A stretch of DNA of 64,000 nt from Holdemanella biformis DSM 3989 (lineage in GTDB: Bacteria; Bacillota_I; Bacilli_A; Erysipelotrichales; Erysipelotrichaceae), in contig NZ_DS996842.1 of NCBI RefSeq assembly GCF_000156655.1, forward strand, positions 252,641 through 316,640. The letters are read 5' to 3'. Under the pieces are notes generated by a model that was given only the letters and a program-made list of their open reading frames with translations, searched no databases and was not told where the DNA came from. Both the position numbers and the translations under genes were made by a program. Below are positions 44,634 through 53,446 of the stretch, piece after piece; within the stretch, counting starts at the first letter, position 1, and the number at the start of each line of letters is the position of its first letter.

Positions 44634-45400
44634 CCTAACACCTCAATTTTAAACAAAGATTCATCAAAACTAGTAAGCTTATAAATCTCATCCATAAAAT
44701 GCATATGGAAAGTTCCTGGACCAGAACATTCTGTTTTTTCAGCAGCTACCTCATAATAACAAGTTGCCTTAACACAAGCCAATAATGGAGAATAACTAGC
44801 TAAAAAAGTCGCAATCGCAACATTTAACATACATCCCGTTCCTGTGATTCTTGAAAGCATTTCACAACCATTTGAGATCAAATTAACTTCTTTACCATCT
44901 GTAATGACATCCACCTTGCCGCTACAAACAACTACACAACCTAGATTTAAAGCCATCTCTTTTAGCCACTTACAACTTTCATAGATATTCTCTTCATCTT
45001 GAATATCTGCATCTACGCCATGCGCATGACTTGTCATTCCATAAAAAGCTTTGCATTCACTAATATTACCCTTAATAACGGTTGGACAATATAAAGAAAC
45101 AAGTTCCTTAGCATAATTCAATCGAAGTGTTGAACAAGCCACTCCAACCAAATCTAAAATAAATGGAATTTTATTTTCTTTAGCACATTTAGCACTAATC
45201 ATCATAGACTTAGCTCTTATATCATCAAAGTTACCTAAATTTAATGCCAAAGCACTTGAATTTGAAGTAATCGATTCAACTTCATCCGGATGACAAGCCA
45301 TAATAGGCTTTGCTCCCAAAGCTAATATAAGATTAGCACAATCATTGATTGAAATCGGATTTGTGATACAGTGAATCAAATTATTCGTTTGTTTCAACAA
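44630..45400 (-). CDS. thiM: Hydroxyethylthiazole kinase
   Basis: Phosphorylates the thiazole alcohol taken up from outside, feeding ThiE. The 256-residue ribokinase-like protein shows LIHCITNPISINDCANLILA, GAKPIMACHPDE, LDLVGVACSTLRL and the anion-hole/catalytic motif ITGTGCMLNVAIA (Cys near 199). It overlaps thiW by 20 bases and thiE by 4, indicating tight coupling in the thiamine salvage operon. Confidence 0.95.
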   Translation of the reverse strand: MLKQTNNLIHCITNPISINDCANLILALGAKPIMACHPDEVESITSNSSALALNLGNFDDIRAKSMMISAKCAKENKIPFILDLVGVACSTLRLNYAKELVSLYCPTVIKGNISECKAFYGMTSHAHGVDADIQDEENIYESCKWLKEMALNLGCVVVCSGKVDVITDGKEVNLISNGCEMLSRITGTGCMLNVAIATFLASYSPLLACVKATCYYEVAAEKTECSGPGTFHMHFMDEIYKLTSFDESLFKIEVLG

Positions 45401-45914
45401 ATTTTTGCACTCCTAACTTTCTTTGAATATTTTCTAGGATTCCACTACGAGACATTGACTTCAATAAAACATACGCAATACTTCCACCAATAATTGTACC
45501 CATTAAAAAGCTAGGCACATAGAACATCCAAGTAAGTCCCGTTCTACCCCATAAATATGTCATTACTGGATATGAAAGAACAGAACCAATTAAACCTGTA
45601 CCAATGACTTCACCAAGTACGGCAGCCCAAATCTTTCCTTTACTTACACGATATAAGATTCCAGATAATGTAGCTCCAAAAATAGCGCCAGTTAAAGCTA
45701 ATGGTGGAATTCCCATAACTGTCATACGAATTAAACCAATAGCTAAAGCACAAAGAAATGAATACCAAGGCCCCATAAATACAGCCATTGTGATATTAAT
45801 AAGATGTGCCATAGGACACATTCCTTCCACACGTAATATGGGTGAAATGACCACTCCAACAGCTACCATCATTGAAAAAAAGACTAAGCTTAATAAGTAA
45901 TTGTGTTTATTCAT
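45381..45914 (-). CDS. thiW: Thiazole-specific ECF transporter S component
   Basis: Membrane protein of 177 residues with about five or six hydrophobic segments, the ThiW type of energy-coupling factor S component that imports hydroxyethylthiazole. Segments include VVISPILRVEGMCPMAHLIN, a Pro/Gly-rich conserved loop, and TGLIGSVLSYPVMTYLWG. Its placement directly before thiM and thiE and behind a TPP riboswitch supports the substrate. ATG 45914 was chosen for GGAGG 7 bases upstream; an in-frame ATG at 45965 would start inside the leader structure. Confidence 0.9.
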   Translation of the reverse strand: MNKHNYLLSLVFFSMMVAVGVVISPILRVEGMCPMAHLINITMAVFMGPWYSFLCALAIGLIRMTVMGIPPLALTGAIFGATLSGILYRVSKGKIWAAVLGEVIGTGLIGSVLSYPVMTYLWGRTGLTWMFYVPSFLMGTIIGGSIAYVLLKSMSRSGILENIQRKLGVQKFVETNE

Positions 45915-46065
45915 AATACTACCTCCTACAGATACAGATGGCCTAGAAAACACGCAAAAAACCATCTGTGGTTTCGGTATTAGACAAACAGTCCTCTCTC
46001 ATCCTGTCAATTCAGGCTCCCTCGCTTGTTTTCTATACTCTAGGCGCTCCCCTACAGTAAGGCAA
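45915..46065 (-). ncRNA. Second structured leader segment between the TPP riboswitch and thiW
   Basis: After the TPP terminator the leader runs another 150 bases with clear pairing potential on the minus strand: GCCTAGA (46040-46046) with TCTAGGC, CCTG-AATTGA-CAGG, and two competing 3' elements. One is AACCA-CAGA-TGGTT followed by T (terminator-like). The other is ACAGATGG with CCATCTGT (8 pairs), just upstream of the thiW ribosome binding site. A purine-rich core (GAGGGAGCC, GATGAGAGAGGAC) lies inside. It does not match a riboswitch class I can name. A second regulatory element acting after the TPP switch is inference. Confidence 0.4.
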
Positions 46066-46101
46066 TAAAATAAAAAGACCTGCAACGTAAAAAGACAGGT
46101 C
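46066..46101 (-). terminator. Terminator of the TPP riboswitch
   Basis: Minus-strand hairpin GACCTG / CAGGTC (46077-46101) followed by TTTTTATTTTATT, immediately after the riboswitch aptamer; the expression platform for ligand-dependent termination. Confidence 0.75.
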
Positions 46102-46114
46102 AAAAAAACATCTA

Positions 46115-46192
46115 TACTTCCTACGCCGGCATTATCCGTCAGGTTTAATGGGTCGAAGTCGTACTTCCTCTCAGCAATAGCTCCCCAGATTT
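46115..46192 (-). ncRNA. TPP (thi-box) riboswitch
   Basis: The minus strand reads GGGGAGC, then GCTGAGAGGAAGTACGAC, GACCCATTAAACCTGACGGA and TAATGCCGGCGTAGGAAG: the conserved thi-box elements (CTGAGA, ACCTGA, GGATAATGCC, GTAGGAA) in the right order. It senses thiamine pyrophosphate and controls thiW-thiM-thiE through the following terminator. The remaining bases up to 46348 hold no gene or structure that I can see. Confidence 0.95.
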
Positions 46193-46348
46193 ATTTACTA
46201 CATTTAGAATTTTAGTACAAAACACACTAAAGTGCAAGCCAATATGTAATCAATCATGAAACAATACAAAAATTAATTCTTATCTATCTTCTTATTCTAT
46301 ATGTTGTATTTATTATTCAAAACCATCCTATCTCAAGATAATTAATGC

Positions 46349-47098
46349 TTATTTTAGCTTTTCAACAACTTTTAAAAACTTCTTCTCATTCATAACATCA
46401 TTCGTTACATAATCACCATTGTAAAATAGCGCATATGTGGTGATAGGTGTTGGCGCATTTTGCGCCTTTTCTTTTGTATCTAGATGAATCGCTTTAAATT
46501 CTATATTCATTTCTTTAGACAAATTTTCAATGATTAGAACATATTTCGCATTAAAAGGACATTGGCTTGTATAATATAAGACAAAACCAGATTCAGATAT
46601 ATGACAATTCTTAGCACAAGATTTAAATTTTGGTAAATTAGAATCATTAAAAGCTAAATACCATAATTGAATACCATTATTCGCTTCATCACACACTTTA
46701 AAACCTTTATACGCAAGAAATTTAGGATCGGCAAGATACGATGTTTTCTTTTTGGTAGATAGAATACAAATTCCATCCATACCCTTCTTCTTACTATCCT
46801 CAATACACATATTCAATAATTCACTCGAATAGCCATGACCTTTTAAAGAACCAGCGACCCATAAACAATCAATATACATATAATTATCTGCATCAATTGG
46901 AATCCATGCATTCTTTGCGGGAATATACTCAATAAAACACTTTCCCCTTACACTTGATTTAAGAAAGACAAGTCCACCCTCAAAACGATCACTTAACCAG
47001 TCTTTCTTTGATCTTACTTGAACATCTGAATTACTACTAATGGCGCAACAAATGTGTTCTTGTTCTATATTTTCTTTTGTCACATATACATAATCCAT
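46349..47098 (-). CDS. YoaP-type GNAT acetyltransferase
   Basis: A 249-residue protein of the YoaP family: an N-terminal GNAT acetyltransferase domain (about 1-150; YIDCLWVAGSLKGHGYSSEL is the acetyl-CoA binding strand and loop) joined to a C-terminal YoaP-like domain with a thioredoxin-like look (YYTSQCPFNAKYV, then IHLDTKEKAQNAPTPITTYA). Substrate unknown. ATG 47098 was chosen for GAGGTGG a few bases upstream; an in-frame GTG at 47107 lies in that site. A candidate promoter lies at 47194-47202 with a hairpin between it and the start. Confidence 0.88.
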   Translation of the reverse strand: MDYVYVTKENIEQEHICCAISSNSDVQVRSKKDWLSDRFEGGLVFLKSSVRGKCFIEYIPAKNAWIPIDADNYMYIDCLWVAGSLKGHGYSSELLNMCIEDSKKKGMDGICILSTKKKTSYLADPKFLAYKGFKVCDEANNGIQLWYLAFNDSNLPKFKSCAKNCHISESGFVLYYTSQCPFNAKYVLIIENLSKEMNIEFKAIHLDTKEKAQNAPTPITTYALFYNGDYVTNDVMNEKKFLKVVEKLK

Positions 47099-47124
47099 TT
47101 TAACCACCTCAAAATCAGTATACT

Positions 47125-47149
47125 AAAAGGAGTTGAAATCAATCAACTC
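47125..47149 (-). terminator. Hairpin between yoaP-type gene and its promoter
   Basis: GAGTTGA / TCAACTC stem (47130-47149) followed by CCTTTT on the minus strand, nearly identical to the ppdK terminator 180 bases upstream. It lies downstream of the candidate promoter at 47194 and before the yoaP-type start, so it may attenuate that gene or end a short RNA. Confidence 0.5.
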
Positions 47150-47193
47150 TTTGTTAATATTTAACCAGTTTCATTTTCCTATAATAAGTTGAA

Positions 47194-47202
47194 ATTATAT
47201 CA
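47194..47202 (-). promoter_or_regulatory. Candidate extended -10 promoter
   Basis: TG-A-TATAAT on the minus strand, about 100 bases before the yoaP-type start, with no good -35. Confidence 0.35.
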
Positions 47203-47303
47203 TTACTAGATATTCCTGTAGTTTAGTGTAAAAAAACGTTAAAAATACACCAAAAATTACACGAATATTTTGTAAATAATCACACTAAATGACACGTACT
47301 AAG

Positions 47304-47330
47304 AAAAAGGAGTTGAAATCCATCAACTCC
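47304..47330 (-). terminator. Terminator of ppdK
   Basis: Eight-pair stem GGAGTTGA / TCAACTCC with a six-base loop and five T, directly after the ppdK stop. Confidence 0.8.
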
Positions 47331-47338
47331 TAAGTGTT

Positions 47339-49969
47339 TTATTTATCGAATTTAATAGCAGCCTGTGCAGCAGCAAGTCTTGCGATTGGTACACGATATG
47401 GTGAACAAGAAACGTAGTTCAATCCAACTCTATGACAGAATTCAATGCTTGCTGGATCACCACCATGTTCTCCACAAATACCTAATTTAATATTTGGATG
47501 AGTACTTCTACCAAGTTCTGTAGCCATCTTAACAAGTTTTCCAACACCTCTTTGATCTAAGTGTGCAAATGGATCTTGTTCGAAAATCTTCTTGTCATAG
47601 TAATCTTGTAAGAATCCACCCGCATCATCTCTTGAGAATCCAAATGTCATTTGTGTTAAGTCATTTGTACCAAATGAGAAGAATTCAGCTTCTTTTGCGA
47701 TTTCATCTGCCAATAATGCAGCACGAGGAATTTCAATCATTGTACCAACATGATATTTCATATCGAATTCGGATTCTTGAATCAATTTGTCAGCTACATC
47801 ACATACAACCTTTTTAACATAACGAAGTTCTGCAACATCACCAACTAATGGGATCATAATTTCTGGTTCAATCTTCCAGTCTGGGTGTCTTTCATTAACA
47901 GCTAAAGCAGCCTGAATCACTGCCGTTGTCTGCATTTCAGCAATTTCAGGATATGAAATAGCCAATCGACATCCACGATGACCCATCATAGGGTTGAATT
48001 CGTGTAAGCTAGAAATAACAGATTTCAATTCATCCAAACCAATGTGCATATCCTTAGCTAATTGTGTAATATCATAAGAGTTTGTAGGTAAGAATTCATG
48101 TAAAGGTGGATCCAAGTAACGAATTGTCACTGGTAATCCTTGCATAGCTTCATAGATTCCTTCAAAGTCACTTCTTTGCATAGGCAAGATTTTTTCTAAT
48201 GCGACACGTCTTTGAGCTGCAGTTTTACTAACAATCATTTCACGAACCGCTTTAATACGATCACCTTCAAAGAACATGTGTTCCGTACGAACTAAACCAA
48301 TACCTTGCGCACCAAATTCATGTGCTTGTTTTGCGTCATGTGGTGTATCTGCATTAGTACGAACTTTTAATGTACGTCTTTCATCCGCCCAATTCATGAA
48401 ACGTTCAAAGTCACCTGAAATACTTGCAGGAACGGTTTTAATCGCACTACCATAAATATTTCCTGTTGAACCATCTAAACTGATCCAATCTCCACGGTGA
48501 TATTTCACACCATCAATTTCAAAATATCCTTCATCATCATGCATATTAATATCGCCACAACCACTTACGCAGCAAGCACCCATACCACGAGCTACTACAG
48601 CAGCATGACTTGTCATACCGCCACGTACAGTTAAGATACCTTGAGATACGTGCATGCCTTCAATATCTTCTGGACTTGTTTCTAAACGAACTAAGATTAC
48701 TTTGTGGTTACGACTTGCTTCTTGAATTGCTTCTTCTGCACTAAATACAATTTGTCCACAAGCAGCACCAGGGCTTGCTGGAAGTGCAGTCGCAATTGGT
48801 TCAGCTTTCTTTAATTCATCCGCATCAAACATTGGGTGAAGTAATGAATCCAATTGTTTTGGTTCTACCATCATTAAAGCTTCATCCGTAGTAATCATAC
48901 CTTCATCCACCATGTCACACGCAATCTTTAATGCAGCTTGTGCTGTACGTTTACCATTACGTGTCTGCAACATGAACAATTTACCTTTTTCAATTGTAAA
49001 TTCCATATCTTGCATGTTACGATAGTGAGTTTCCAATTTCTTAGTGATTGCGACAAAATCATCATATGCTCCAGGAGCTACTTCTTTTAATTGGTCGATC
49101 TTTTGAGGTGTACGAATACCCGCCACAACATCTTCACCTTGTGCATTCATTAAGAATTCACCATATAATTTATTTTCACCAGTACTTGGATTACGCGTAA
49201 AGGCAACACCCGTACCACAATCATTACCCATATTACCAAATACCATCATCTGTACGTTAACTGCAGTTCCCCAGCTTGATGGAATATCATTCATCTTACG
49301 ATAATAGATAGCACGAGGATTGTTCCAAGAACGGAATACAGCCTCAATAGCACCCATCAATTGTTCTTTAGGTTCTTCAGGGAATTCTGATTTTAATTCA
49401 TTTTTGTAGAATGCCTTAAACAATTCTACCAATTTTTTCATATCCTCTGCATTTAAATCTAAATCATCCGTAATGCCTCTTTCAGCCTTTACTTCATCAA
49501 TGATCTCTTCAAAACGCTTTTTACTCAACCCCATTACAACATCTGAATACATTTGAATAAAACGACGATATGAATCGTATGCGAAACGCTCATTATTAGT
49601 TAAGTTAGCCACAGTTTCTGCAACTGTTTTGTTCATACCTAAATTTAAAATAGTATCCATCATACCAGGCATACTTGCACGTGCCCCTGAACGAACAGAT
49701 ACTAATAAAGGATTGGCTTCATCCCCTAATTTCTTTCCAGATTTCTTTTCTAATAAATCTAGATACTCCATGATTTGAGTTTTAATACCATCATTGATAG
49801 TTTCATTATCTTCATAATATTGGTTACAAGCTTCTGTAGTAATTGTGAATCCATAAGGTACAGGCATTCCAAGTTTAGACATTCCAGCTAAATTGGCACC
49901 TTTTCCACCTAACAATTCACGCATTGTTTCATCGCCTTCATTAAATTCATAGACATATTTTTTATCCAT
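47339..49969 (-). CDS. ppdK: Pyruvate phosphate dikinase
   Basis: Interconverts pyruvate, ATP and phosphate with PEP, AMP and pyrophosphate; in anaerobes it often runs towards pyruvate in a pyrophosphate-linked glycolysis. The 876-residue protein has the ATP-grasp domain (GGKGANLAGMSKLGMPVPYG; SVRSGARASMPGMMDTILNL), the phosphohistidine domain GGMTSHAAVVARGMGACC (His near 453) and the PEP/pyruvate barrel (FGTNDLTQMTFGFSRDD, GICGEHGGDP with catalytic Cys near 831). A strong ribosome binding site (AAAGGAGG) and an extended -10 promoter with a downstream inverted repeat precede it. Single-gene unit. Confidence 0.97.
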   Translation of the reverse strand: MDKKYVYEFNEGDETMRELLGGKGANLAGMSKLGMPVPYGFTITTEACNQYYEDNETINDGIKTQIMEYLDLLEKKSGKKLGDEANPLLVSVRSGARASMPGMMDTILNLGMNKTVAETVANLTNNERFAYDSYRRFIQMYSDVVMGLSKKRFEEIIDEVKAERGITDDLDLNAEDMKKLVELFKAFYKNELKSEFPEEPKEQLMGAIEAVFRSWNNPRAIYYRKMNDIPSSWGTAVNVQMMVFGNMGNDCGTGVAFTRNPSTGENKLYGEFLMNAQGEDVVAGIRTPQKIDQLKEVAPGAYDDFVAITKKLETHYRNMQDMEFTIEKGKLFMLQTRNGKRTAQAALKIACDMVDEGMITTDEALMMVEPKQLDSLLHPMFDADELKKAEPIATALPASPGAACGQIVFSAEEAIQEASRNHKVILVRLETSPEDIEGMHVSQGILTVRGGMTSHAAVVARGMGACCVSGCGDINMHDDEGYFEIDGVKYHRGDWISLDGSTGNIYGSAIKTVPASISGDFERFMNWADERRTLKVRTNADTPHDAKQAHEFGAQGIGLVRTEHMFFEGDRIKAVREMIVSKTAAQRRVALEKILPMQRSDFEGIYEAMQGLPVTIRYLDPPLHEFLPTNSYDITQLAKDMHIGLDELKSVISSLHEFNPMMGHRGCRLAISYPEIAEMQTTAVIQAALAVNERHPDWKIEPEIMIPLVGDVAELRYVKKVVCDVADKLIQESEFDMKYHVGTMIEIPRAALLADEIAKEAEFFSFGTNDLTQMTFGFSRDDAGGFLQDYYDKKIFEQDPFAHLDQRGVGKLVKMATELGRSTHPNIKLGICGEHGGDPASIEFCHRVGLNYVSCSPYRVPIARLAAAQAAIKFDK

Positions 49970-49994
49970 AATACTTTACCTCCTTTTGTAACCG

Positions 49995-50019
49995 TTTACA
50001 TGTGTAAATTATTATAACA
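49995..50019 (-). promoter_or_regulatory. ppdK promoter with adjacent inverted repeat
   Basis: Extended -10 TGTTATAAT on the minus strand (50011-50019) and, just downstream, the inverted repeat TTTACA-TG-TGTAAA (49995-50008), which would overlap the transcription start and could be an operator. Confidence 0.5.
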
Positions 50020-50060
50020 TACAAAATTACATAATGATAGTTTTTTTTGAAATTTCACAA

Positions 50061-50093
50061 ATAAAAAACCTATCAGTTTTAACCAATAGGTTT
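50061..50093 (-). terminator. Terminator of the HTH/AAA-ATPase gene
   Basis: Minus-strand stem AAACCTAT / ATAGGTTT (50066-50093) followed by a T run; overlaps the stop codon of the gene. Confidence 0.75.
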
Positions 50094-51891
50094 ATCCACG
50101 CTTAACAACCGCACTTTTTTGTCTAAACGCAATACCAATCTTTACAATATTTTTAACTCCAAAATCCTTTAATTCTGTATCATATTTCATATCATCAATC
50201 TGTCTAAGTGCACTATTAGCCAATGAATCTAAATCAACATTTATATCTTTTGTATGTTTAAACTCAAAGATAAAGCCAGGCATTTCCTTCATCATCGGCA
50301 ATAATTCAACATCAAACCGACCTAGTCCTGATTCTCTATTTGATCTTACCTTATATTGACTTCCTAGTACAGCACATAATCCAAGCATCATTCCGTGATA
50401 GAATGCTTCATTAGCCCCATCCATCGTTGATATACTTTTTAACATAAAATCCTCCAATAACGACTGCAGTTTACGTGTATCTTTAGAAAAGATAGCCTGA
50501 TGAATTGAAATTGAAACATTATTTTGATTTGTGCGATTCAGCACTTCCTTTTCATATACATATAAAATTTCTTTATTAGGAATAGCCACATCACACATAT
50601 AATTTCCATCATTTTGCGGATATATCGCCGCCACCTTTAGATAACCCGCAACCAATAAGAAACTATATATACTATAAGGATTAGTTTGAACCTCAGGATA
50701 TATTACACTAGTATCTACATAAGTTGTGATTGTATTTCCACAAAATAATTTATATAAATTCTCAGTAATTTCAGGTGTTGCAGTTCCAATAATTTCACCA
50801 ATAATATCATTACTACCCGTTGATTGCCAAAAAGCTTTTGGAAAACATTGATCCGAAATATAATTGATCACAGACCAAGGATTAAATATCTCCGAACTTC
50901 CAAAACGATATCCATCATACCATTCCAAGATTTCTTGATATTTATCTTCATATTCATAATATGCAAGCATCTCTTTGATTTCTTCATTTGTGAAACCAAA
51001 ATATGAACTATAATTATCATCTAATATCGAGTTGGTTTTTAAATTGTTCATTCCACTAAAGATACTTTCTTTCGCAACTCTTAGAATTCCAGTTAAAAAT
51101 CCAAAAGCCAAATGTGGATTGTCTTTTAGACCACCCGAAAAGAAATTGCGCATAAAATTAACAATTTCGTTATAAAAACAACAAAGATGACCTTGTTGAA
51201 TTGGTGTATCATATTCATCAATAATAATGACACACTCTTTATCATAATGTTTATGAAGCAATAAAGATAAAAGTTGAAGCCCTATTTGACAATCAACCTC
51301 ATTTATACTATTACTCGCAAATCGATGATACTGTTCTTTTTCGTATGAGCTTAGTACAGAACTACTTTCCAATTCATCATGACGCATAAACTCTAGAGAA
51401 ATTAATTTACTAATTTTTTGAAAAGTCTCTTCCCAACTCGAACATTTAACATCTTTAAAAGACAAGAATATCACAGGATATTGACCTTGATGTTTTGTGT
51501 AGTATTCCCCACACTGCCATATATACTTATCCTTAAAATAAACAGATGTATCTTCCGGTGTTTTTTCAAAAAAAACACGCAACATATCCATATTTAATGT
51601 TTTTCCAAAACGCCTAGGACGCGTAAATAAAGACACCATCGGTATCGCATTCAAAAAATCACGAATCAATAAAGTCTTATCTACATAGTAATAATTCGTT
51701 ATTGCCGACTTAAAATCAGATACACCGATGGGCAAAGGCTTTTTCGGACTTAAAATTGCATTATCAGGAATCAGCCAATTGCGTCCATCCTTTATTGCAC
51801 CAACTATTTCTTTTTGTTTACACATCTGCTGAATTCTACGAGTCGATACACCCATCTTTTTAGCAGCAGACTCACAAGATATATAATCCAT
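50092..51891 (-). CDS. AAA-ATPase/PD-(D/E)XK protein with N-terminal helix-turn-helix
   Basis: A 599-residue relative of the protein at 18403-19953 with an extra N-terminal DNA-binding head (about 1-50; YISCESAAKKMGVSTRRIQQ then WLIPDNA, MerR/excisionase-like). The P-loop is FTRPRRFGKTLN (near 90-101), Walker B is CVIIIDEYDTP (near 217-227), the family motif is WYDGYRFG (near 335), and the nuclease-like core is RFDVELLP followed by GFIFEFKHTKD (near 540-560). Biological role unsettled for the family. The fused HTH plus repeats at 51956-51984 upstream suggest self-regulation. ATG 51891 chosen for AGGAGG 6 bases upstream; ATG 51909 is alternative. Confidence 0.88.
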   Translation of the reverse strand: MDYISCESAAKKMGVSTRRIQQMCKQKEIVGAIKDGRNWLIPDNAILSPKKPLPIGVSDFKSAITNYYYVDKTLLIRDFLNAIPMVSLFTRPRRFGKTLNMDMLRVFFEKTPEDTSVYFKDKYIWQCGEYYTKHQGQYPVIFLSFKDVKCSSWEETFQKISKLISLEFMRHDELESSSVLSSYEKEQYHRFASNSINEVDCQIGLQLLSLLLHKHYDKECVIIIDEYDTPIQQGHLCCFYNEIVNFMRNFFSGGLKDNPHLAFGFLTGILRVAKESIFSGMNNLKTNSILDDNYSSYFGFTNEEIKEMLAYYEYEDKYQEILEWYDGYRFGSSEIFNPWSVINYISDQCFPKAFWQSTGSNDIIGEIIGTATPEITENLYKLFCGNTITTYVDTSVIYPEVQTNPYSIYSFLLVAGYLKVAAIYPQNDGNYMCDVAIPNKEILYVYEKEVLNRTNQNNVSISIHQAIFSKDTRKLQSLLEDFMLKSISTMDGANEAFYHGMMLGLCAVLGSQYKVRSNRESGLGRFDVELLPMMKEMPGFIFEFKHTKDINVDLDSLANSALRQIDDMKYDTELKDFGVKNIVKIGIAFRQKSAVVKRG

Positions 51892-51921
51892 AAAGCACCT
51901 CCTAAACATCTTTATATTCTA

Positions 51922-51984
51922 AGTATATCTGTTTAAGCGAAATACATCAACTACATTTCGTTTGTGTTTCGTTTGAAAACGAAA
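51922..51984 (-). promoter_or_regulatory. Promoter and candidate operator of the HTH/AAA-ATPase gene
   Basis: Minus-strand -35 TTGATG (51945-51950), 17-base spacer, -10 TATACT (51922-51927). Just upstream lie two direct copies of TTTCGTTTG (51956-51964, 51967-51975) and one inverted AAACGAAA (51977-51984), possible binding sites for the gene's own HTH head. Confidence 0.55.
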
Positions 51985-52123
51985 AAAATTAGATAATAAA
52001 AATCAAGCCTAATTCATAAAATTTTGTGTCTTTCCATGAAGAACACATTTTTTGATGATTTTCCACGACAAAAAGATTGGATTTCTCCAATTTTTTAAAT
52101 TTTTGTTTATAATGTATTTAAGA

Positions 52124-53446
52124 CTACCTTTCATATGTGGTCTTGTTTTTGCATATACCGTATATTATTTTTAACAGTTTGGCGGTACATGCGGTTTTGG
52201 CAGCTTTCGAATTTAGCGGGTTCGATTGCTGCTTTTTCTTTTGATAGAATCGATTCACTGGATTATCTTTAGCTCCTCTTATAGAACATCCTACAGCCAA
52301 AAACAATAGACACCTTAGATATTTATTTCCTTTTTTGGATATCTTTAAATGTTTTCCATCCTGGTCTCCTGACTGATATATATGCGGATCCAATCCTGCA
52401 TATGCCACAAGTGCTTCTCTTGATTCAAATTCTTCTATATCTCCAATCTCTGCAATGATCCTTGCAGCAAGATTGGTCCCTATTCCATCAATGCTTAAAA
52501 TATATCTATATTCTTCTAAAGTAGAAGCAACTGTTATCATTTCATTCAATGTTTTTTCACATTCCCTCTGTGTTTCGATTACCTTATCAAGTAATATTTT
52601 AAATATTTCAACTTCTACATCATCCTTTTCACATCCGGGATATGTCTTTTTCGCAAATTCTATTATTTTTAATGCATATTCTAAAGATACCTTATGAGTA
52701 TGACATGTATTTTTCTCAAGATATCTGGCAACTGTTTCAGCCTTCTTGTTCTTCAATAAATCCGGATGTGGATATTTCTTTAGGATTGTCATTGGAATAT
52801 CACTGTATCCATCCTTAAATAAATCAAGATATCCCGGAAAACAGATGCTTAACTGATTTTGAAATGTAACCTTGTATTTTCTAAGATGATTCAACTGATC
52901 TTCATACAATCGATTCTTTTTCCTGAGCCAGTTATATGTTTCATCCTTCTTTTTTAGTTCCATCATTTCTTCTTTATCATAATAAACTTTTGAAATAGAT
53001 ATTGGATCAAGCTTATCCGTCTTCTTATTATGTATTTCTTCTTTCCGTTTTCTGGCAGATTCTAAAGGATTGATCATATATGTCTTTATACTGTTCTTAC
53101 TTAGAAATCTTTCTAAAGGTTTTGTATAAACACCGGTTGCTTCAAATACGGCACATACCTTTTCATTGGTTTCAGCTTCCAGCTTTTGAATATCTTCTAG
53201 AAGTCTTTTGAATCCTTCAATATCATGATCAATTTTCTTTACTTTACCAAAACGTTTATTGTTCTTGATAAAACACATGTAATGACTGTTTCCATTGGAA
53301 ACATCAATGCTTACAATTGGACCTTCCATACAATACTTCCTGGTCATTAAACAGTAGAGATAACTTCCAAATTTCTGCTCCATATTGTTTCGTTTTACAT
53401 ACTGACTTGATTCAATTACCGTCTTTTTAGATATAAGCTTATTCAT
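52124..53446 (-). CDS. IS110-family transposase (DEDD recombinase)
   Basis: RNA-guided recombinase of an IS110-type insertion sequence, 440 residues. The N-terminal RuvC-like DEDD domain shows PIVSIDVSNGNSH (Asp near 45), VFEATGVYTKPLERFL and NKKTDKLDPISISK; the C-terminal Transposase_20 domain shows LSIDGIGTNLAARIIAEIGD, ALVAYAGLDPHIYQSG and the serine in VGCSIRGAKD (near 388). All key residues seem present, so it may be active. The ORF is open from 53446; ATG codons at 53383 and 53326 are possible alternative starts. IS110 elements lack terminal inverted repeats, so exact ends cannot be drawn by eye. Confidence 0.9.
   Translation of the reverse strand: MNKLISKKTVIESSQYVKRNNMEQKFGSYLYCLMTRKYCMEGPIVSIDVSNGNSHYMCFIKNNKRFGKVKKIDHDIEGFKRLLEDIQKLEAETNEKVCAVFEATGVYTKPLERFLSKNSIKTYMINPLESARKRKEEIHNKKTDKLDPISISKVYYDKEEMMELKKKDETYNWLRKKNRLYEDQLNHLRKYKVTFQNQLSICFPGYLDLFKDGYSDIPMTILKKYPHPDLLKNKKAETVARYLEKNTCHTHKVSLEYALKIIEFAKKTYPGCEKDDVEVEIFKILLDKVIETQRECEKTLNEMITVASTLEEYRYILSIDGIGTNLAARIIAEIGDIEEFESREALVAYAGLDPHIYQSGDQDGKHLKISKKGNKYLRCLLFLAVGCSIRGAKDNPVNRFYQKKKQQSNPLNSKAAKTACTAKLLKIIYGICKNKTTYER

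Noticed and set aside
45604-45900. A 98-codon plus-strand frame
   Set aside because: It lies wholly antisense to thiW, which is well supported by family and operon context.
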